Assembly: GCA_965662345.1 (NCBI GenBank)
Contig: CBFIHE010000033.1
Location: 1 to 25,552 of the forward strand
Reading direction: 5' to 3'
DNA from: UBA6049 sp965662345
GTDB taxonomy: Bacteria; Bacteroidota; Bacteroidia; Flavobacteriales_G; Salibacteraceae
Length of the DNA: 25,552 nucleotides
Of this stretch, positions 22,569 through 25,552 are shown one piece after another (the stretch's first letter is position 1; every line of letters begins with the position of its first letter). A program made the position numbers and the translations under genes. The notes under the pieces were generated by a model. The model saw only the letters and a program-made list of their open reading frames with translations, ran no database searches and was not told the DNA's origin.

Positions 22569-23414
22569 ATGGAGCCAAATAACCCAATTAGAATAGCAGT
22601 TTGTACTGACTTCACTCCCATAGCAACGCATGCTTTTCATGAAGCACTTCGATTTGCAAAAACGATGGGAGCAGAAATTCATTTGATTCACATCATCAAT
22701 CCCGAGAATGAAACTATGGGTTCAGCGGAAACGAAGATGGTGAACATGATTAAAGAATCAAATGATCTTTCCAAAGGGGTAGACGTGAAATTTGTGGTTG
22801 CTCAAGGTAACGGTGATATCACAGAAAGCATCAACGAACAAGTAACGGATATAAATCCTGATTACTTTGTAGTTGGTTATGAAGTGAAAAAAGGAATGGA
22901 TCGCTTCTTCGGCCCTAATATCATGAAGATTGTTCGCGGTTGTAAATATCCTGTGATAGCAATTAAGGAAAATGAGACATTGGATGATATGAAGAACATT
23001 CTTTTCCCTCTTAACCTTAACGGTTTTGCCAGACAAAAGACGGTTCCTACCATTCAATTGGCACTAGATTTAAAAGCTAAAATCCAATTAGTTGGTCTTG
23101 CTGTAGACTTCACTGAGGCCGATGCAAAAAAGCTGAAAATCTACATGAAGCAGCTAACAGAGAACTTTGATAAATATGGCGTTGAATATACCACAGACTG
23201 GTTATCAGGTAATGACGATACCGATCTTGTAATTGATTACGCGAACAAAAATGATTCTGACGTAATTGCCAAAGTATTTGAGCACGACCCAAGTATTGTA
23301 GAAATGTTCACGGGTAACGAAGACGAGAAAGTGATAGCTAAAACCAATATGCCATTATTCATTGTGAAATCACACGAGTATATGGTTGGTAGCTGGAGCA
23401 CAATGCGAGGATAA
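22569..23414 (+). CDS. Tandem universal stress protein (UspA family)
   Basis: This 281-residue protein carries two UspA domains, a common Bacteroidota arrangement. The first (about 8-140) begins IRIAVCTDFTPIATHAFHEALRFAK and has INPDYFVVGYEVKKGMDRFFGPNIMKIVRGCKYPVIAI, a variant of the ATP-binding G-x2-G-x9-G-S/T region. The second (about 145-270) begins NILFPLNLNGFARQKTVPTIQLALDL and ends VIAKTNMPLFIVKS. The second has weaker Gly motifs, so only the first may bind nucleotide. Usp proteins are cytosolic and rise in starvation and stress; the exact role here is unknown. A terminator follows within 20 nt. Confidence 0.9.
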   Translation: MEPNNPIRIAVCTDFTPIATHAFHEALRFAKTMGAEIHLIHIINPENETMGSAETKMVNMIKESNDLSKGVDVKFVVAQGNGDITESINEQVTDINPDYFVVGYEVKKGMDRFFGPNIMKIVRGCKYPVIAIKENETLDDMKNILFPLNLNGFARQKTVPTIQLALDLKAKIQLVGLAVDFTEADAKKLKIYMKQLTENFDKYGVEYTTDWLSGNDDTDLVIDYANKNDSDVIAKVFEHDPSIVEMFTGNEDEKVIAKTNMPLFIVKSHEYMVGSWSTMRG

Positions 23415-23433
23415 CCAAGAAAAAAGAAAGATG

Positions 23434-23464
23434 AAAAGGAGGTTGGAGACAATCTCCTTTTTTT
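23434..23464 (+). terminator. Terminator after the stress protein gene, ending just before the CoA-transferase start
   Basis: AAAAGGAGGTTG pairs with CAATCTCCTTTT (12 bp, one G-T pair) around a GAGA tetraloop, and the 3' arm runs into a longer T-tract. The 5' arm contains AGGAGG, a perfect Shine-Dalgarno core, buried in the stem. The preferred start of the next gene is 23470, six nt beyond the T-tract. Confidence 0.75.
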
Positions 23465-23469
23465 GTGAA

Positions 23470-24537
23470 ATGGATTTTAGCAAAATTAAAGTCGTAGAAC
23501 TTGCTTCTGTTCTTGCAGGACCTGCCGTTGGCACCTTCTTTGCCGAGCTAGGTGCAGAGGTAATCAAGTTTGAGAATAAGCGCACCAGCGGTGATGTTAC
23601 ACGTGGCTGGCAAGTAAAAGGAGAGGAAAGTGGTTCTATATCCGCATACTATGCCAGCGTAAATCATTCCAAAAGAACATCGCTAGTAGATTTTACCAAT
23701 AGAGAAGAATTGGCCCTAATTAAAGAAGAAATTCGTACCGCTGATATTGTCATCTCTAACTTCAAAAAAGGAAGTGCGCTTAAATTTGGATTAGACTTTG
23801 ATTCGCTTTGCCAGCTTAACTCAACTATTATTTCAGGTGAGATAAATGGATATCCACAGAATAGCAGACCTGCTTTTGATGTGGTTCTTCAAGCTGAAAC
23901 AGGATTTTTAAGCATGTCTGGAACGGCAGCTGGAGAGTTAGTAAAAATGCCCGTGGCACTCATTGACGTGCTAGCTGCCCATCAACTTAAAGAAGGCCTG
24001 CTTGTTGCCTATCTGCAGCAATCGAGCGATGGCAAATCAAAACGTGTGCGTGTAAGTTTATATGAGGCTGCTTTGGCTTCACTAGTGAACCAAAGTGCGA
24101 ATTACCTAATGGCCCAACACATTCCAAAACCAATGGGAACAGGTCACCCCAATATTGCTCCTTACGGAGATTTGGTACGTACAAGTGATAATGTTAAGGT
24201 AGTTCTAGCCGCAGGTGCAGAAGACCACTTCAAAAAGCTATGCAGCGTTCTAAATATTGCTGATGTTGCAGAGCGGAACATGTTTAAATCAAATACACAA
24301 CGTGTATTGCACAGAAATGAACTGATAAACCTACTAAAAGAGGCATTTTCAAGGTTTACATCAGATAAAATCTTACCAGAAATGGACAAACTGGGTATCC
24401 CATACGGAGTTGTAAAAAATATGGCTGAAGTATTTGAAAACCCAATCGCTCAAGCTGGAGTAATTGAGTCTATAGAAGAAGGCCAGTTAACAAGACGTTA
24501 TAAGCATAACGTGTTTACAATTTCTTCAAAAGCTTGA
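23470..24537 (+). CDS. CaiB/BaiF-family CoA-transferase (class III)
   Basis: Class III CoA-transferases move CoA between carboxylic acids through a covalent Asp. This 355-residue protein has the family start (MDFSKIKVVELASVLAGPAVGTFFAELGAEVIKFE), GPAVG and GAEVIKFE nucleotide-contact segments, an active-site Asp166 in MPVALIDVLAAHQL, then VSLYEAALASLVNQ and GHPNIAPYG. The C-terminal part is somewhat shorter than in family members of about 390-400 residues. The substrate is unknown. An in-frame ATG at 23431 adds KRRLETISFFCE, but that lies in the terminator hairpin, so 23470 is preferred. The end overlaps the opposing gene by 23 nt. Confidence 0.9.
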   Translation: MDFSKIKVVELASVLAGPAVGTFFAELGAEVIKFENKRTSGDVTRGWQVKGEESGSISAYYASVNHSKRTSLVDFTNREELALIKEEIRTADIVISNFKKGSALKFGLDFDSLCQLNSTIISGEINGYPQNSRPAFDVVLQAETGFLSMSGTAAGELVKMPVALIDVLAAHQLKEGLLVAYLQQSSDGKSKRVRVSLYEAALASLVNQSANYLMAQHIPKPMGTGHPNIAPYGDLVRTSDNVKVVLAAGAEDHFKKLCSVLNIADVAERNMFKSNTQRVLHRNELINLLKEAFSRFTSDKILPEMDKLGIPYGVVKNMAEVFENPIAQAGVIESIEEGQLTRRYKHNVFTISSKA

Positions 24538-25063
24538 TACGTTTATTGAGTATGCCCAGTAGCTCGTTTGCTTCAGAGGCTGTTAAATGCATACCAAATT
24601 TTTTGTTCTTATCATTGGTAGTGAACCTCAGCTTTTCATTTCCAACCACCCAAAAAGACTGACTGTAGACAAACCCAAAAGACCTATTTTGCTCTTCTTG
24701 TCGCTCAACTTTCACTGTATCTGTAGTTCCTCTAAATTGGACACTCTCAAAACCAAGCACCTCCCTACCGTATTGCAATTCATTCGAATCTATGGTTATC
24801 CATTCTGCGCCATACACCTTGAATAAGTAGGCATACAGAGCTTTGTAGGCAAACCATGCCCAAAACAAAAGATAGGTTAGAAAGAAAATCTTACCATCAC
24901 CATCTATTCCAGAAGTAAAGATGTAATAAACCACATAGAAACCTAAAGCTAACCAAACAACTACCCAGCTCAGTAGAGATTGCTTCATCCACTTTTCAAG
25001 ATTGCCCGTAATCTTAACCTTTACACTGTTTTCTGCTTTTTCAATATGTATCCTTTTTTCCAT
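24515..25063 (-). CDS. Small membrane protein of unknown function
   Basis: I do not recognise this 182-residue protein. A short hydrophilic N-terminus is followed by two hydrophobic segments (about 30-50, LLSWVVVWLALGFYVVYYIF, and 60-80, FFLTYLLFWAWFAYKALYAY) and then a soluble domain of about 95 residues (ITIDSNELQYGREVLGFESVQF to the C-terminus) with alternating polar and aromatic residues, suggesting a beta-rich cytoplasmic domain like those of PH-type membrane proteins. The tail is basic (KRIKLLKKL). It runs 23 nt into the 3' end of the opposing CoA-transferase gene. A promoter-like pair lies upstream. Confidence 0.7.
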   Translation of the reverse strand: MEKRIHIEKAENSVKVKITGNLEKWMKQSLLSWVVVWLALGFYVVYYIFTSGIDGDGKIFFLTYLLFWAWFAYKALYAYLFKVYGAEWITIDSNELQYGREVLGFESVQFRGTTDTVKVERQEEQNRSFGFVYSQSFWVVGNEKLRFTTNDKNKKFGMHLTASEANELLGILNKRIKLLKKL

Positions 25064-25092
25064 GTCAAAAACAAGTTTGGAACACTATTTGT

Positions 25093-25121
25093 CAAACGTA
25101 GCTATATAGAACAACCGCAAA
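25093..25121 (-). promoter_or_regulatory. Probable promoter of the small membrane protein gene
   Basis: On the minus strand, TTTG (25118-25121), a 17-nt spacer and TACGTTTG (25093-25100) fit the Bacteroidota consensus, with the spacer at the short end. The -7 box ends 29 nt before the ATG at 25063. Confidence 0.55.
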
Positions 25122-25174
25122 ACTGCGATATGTTCATTTATTTTAACAACTTTGAACAACTTGAAAAAAACACA

Positions 25175-25552
25175 ATGTATATGCTTAAGCACGTAAAACA
25201 AGTTTCTTTACTACTTACTTTATTATTCAGCTATCAAGGCTTTGCGCAAGTCGCAGGAGGCAGCAATCAAAAACTTTTTGATTTGTATGTAATGGGCGAT
25301 TATGAAAAATGTGTAGACAAAGCGATTAAGCTTACAGAGAACGATAAAACCAAATACGAATCTGAGCCTTATCTGTGGGTTTCTATGTGTATGATCAAGC
25401 TCAATGAAATGCCAGAGATGCAGGAGTACTATCCAGATGCGATAAAAGATGCGTTGAAGTTTGGGGCCAAGTTCAAGAAGCGTGATGATAGATTAAAAAG
25501 TAAAGACCAAGACTACATCTTTGAGGAGAATACTGAGTTTATGAACAAACTC
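25175..25552 (+). CDS. Exported protein, 5' part only (probable helical-repeat protein)
   Basis: The frame is open from ATG 25175 to the window end, giving 126 codons without a stop. A signal peptide (MLKHVKQVSLLLTLLFSYQGFAQ) is followed by helical sequence such as KLFDLYVMGDYEKCVDKAIKL and PYLWVSMCMIKLNEMPEM, which resembles TPR-like repeats, and then DAIKDALKFGAKFKKRDDRLK. The initiator could also be the ATG at 25181. Function is unknown; export to the periplasm or envelope is the only supported inference. Confidence 0.7.
   Translation, partial: MYMLKHVKQVSLLLTLLFSYQGFAQVAGGSNQKLFDLYVMGDYEKCVDKAIKLTENDKTKYESEPYLWVSMCMIKLNEMPEMQEYYPDAIKDALKFGAKFKKRDDRLKSKDQDYIFEENTEFMNKL

Noticed and set aside
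1..25552. CRISPR array, insertion sequences, prophage, toxin-antitoxin or restriction genes
   Set aside because: No regularly spaced direct repeats, transposase, integrase, nuclease or phage motifs were found in any frame that I inspected.

Overview
The window is ordinary chromosomal DNA from a member of the Bacteroidota, most likely Flavobacteriales (a Cryomorphaceae/Schleiferiaceae-like marine lineage is my guess). Four things point there: a short RpoD lacking region 1.1, a type IX secretion (T9SS) C-terminal sorting domain, repeated TAnnTTTG -7 promoter elements (with TTTG about 18-20 nt upstream in the best cases) in place of TATAAT, and a tmRNA tag reading GENNFALAA. I saw no phage, insertion sequence, integrase, CRISPR or toxin-antitoxin genes. 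No convincing new multi-gene system is visible; the points of interest are local.

Layout. 1-3710 (+): 3' end of pnp with a strong terminator, rpoD with an inverted repeat just before its start, rpe, and a FadL-like outer-membrane barrel. 3711-4928 (-): a lysine-ketoglutarate reductase/saccharopine dehydrogenase-like enzyme whose stop codon abuts that of the barrel gene. 5003-5398 (+): tmRNA (ssrA), followed at once by a 129-nt nested inverted repeat that contains its terminator. 5662-7498: lipoprotein MsrB (+) and ornithine aminotransferase (-), sharing a bidirectional terminator. 7605-10153 (+): an RlmD-type rRNA methyltransferase without Fe-S cysteines, a TPMT-family methyltransferase and a PyrR-like phosphoribosyltransferase. 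10150-11916: shikimate kinase (-) and a GNAT-like protein (+), divergent. 11974-12046: tRNA-Lys(TTT). 12198-13991 (+): a LytS/LytT-type two-component pair.

14186-15301 (-): a serine-hydrolase lipoprotein. 15432-19135 (-): a tight four-gene operon rimB-like, rimK-like, exported unknown, ettA; both ends concern the ribosome or protein modification. 19215-22476 (+): a T9SS-secreted protein and an overlapping choice-of-anchor-L/OmpA fusion. 22569-24537 (+): a tandem universal stress protein and a CaiB/BaiF CoA-transferase, the latter starting just after the former's terminator. 24515-25063 (-): a small membrane protein. 25175-end (+): the start of an exported, probably helical-repeat protein cut by the window edge.

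Overall the genes serve translation and ribosome maintenance (tmRNA, tRNA, RlmD, RimK, EttA, PNPase), amino-acid metabolism (ornithine, lysine, shikimate), envelope and secretion functions, and stress repair. Gene spacing is compact, with overlaps and convergent genes ending on or inside one another.
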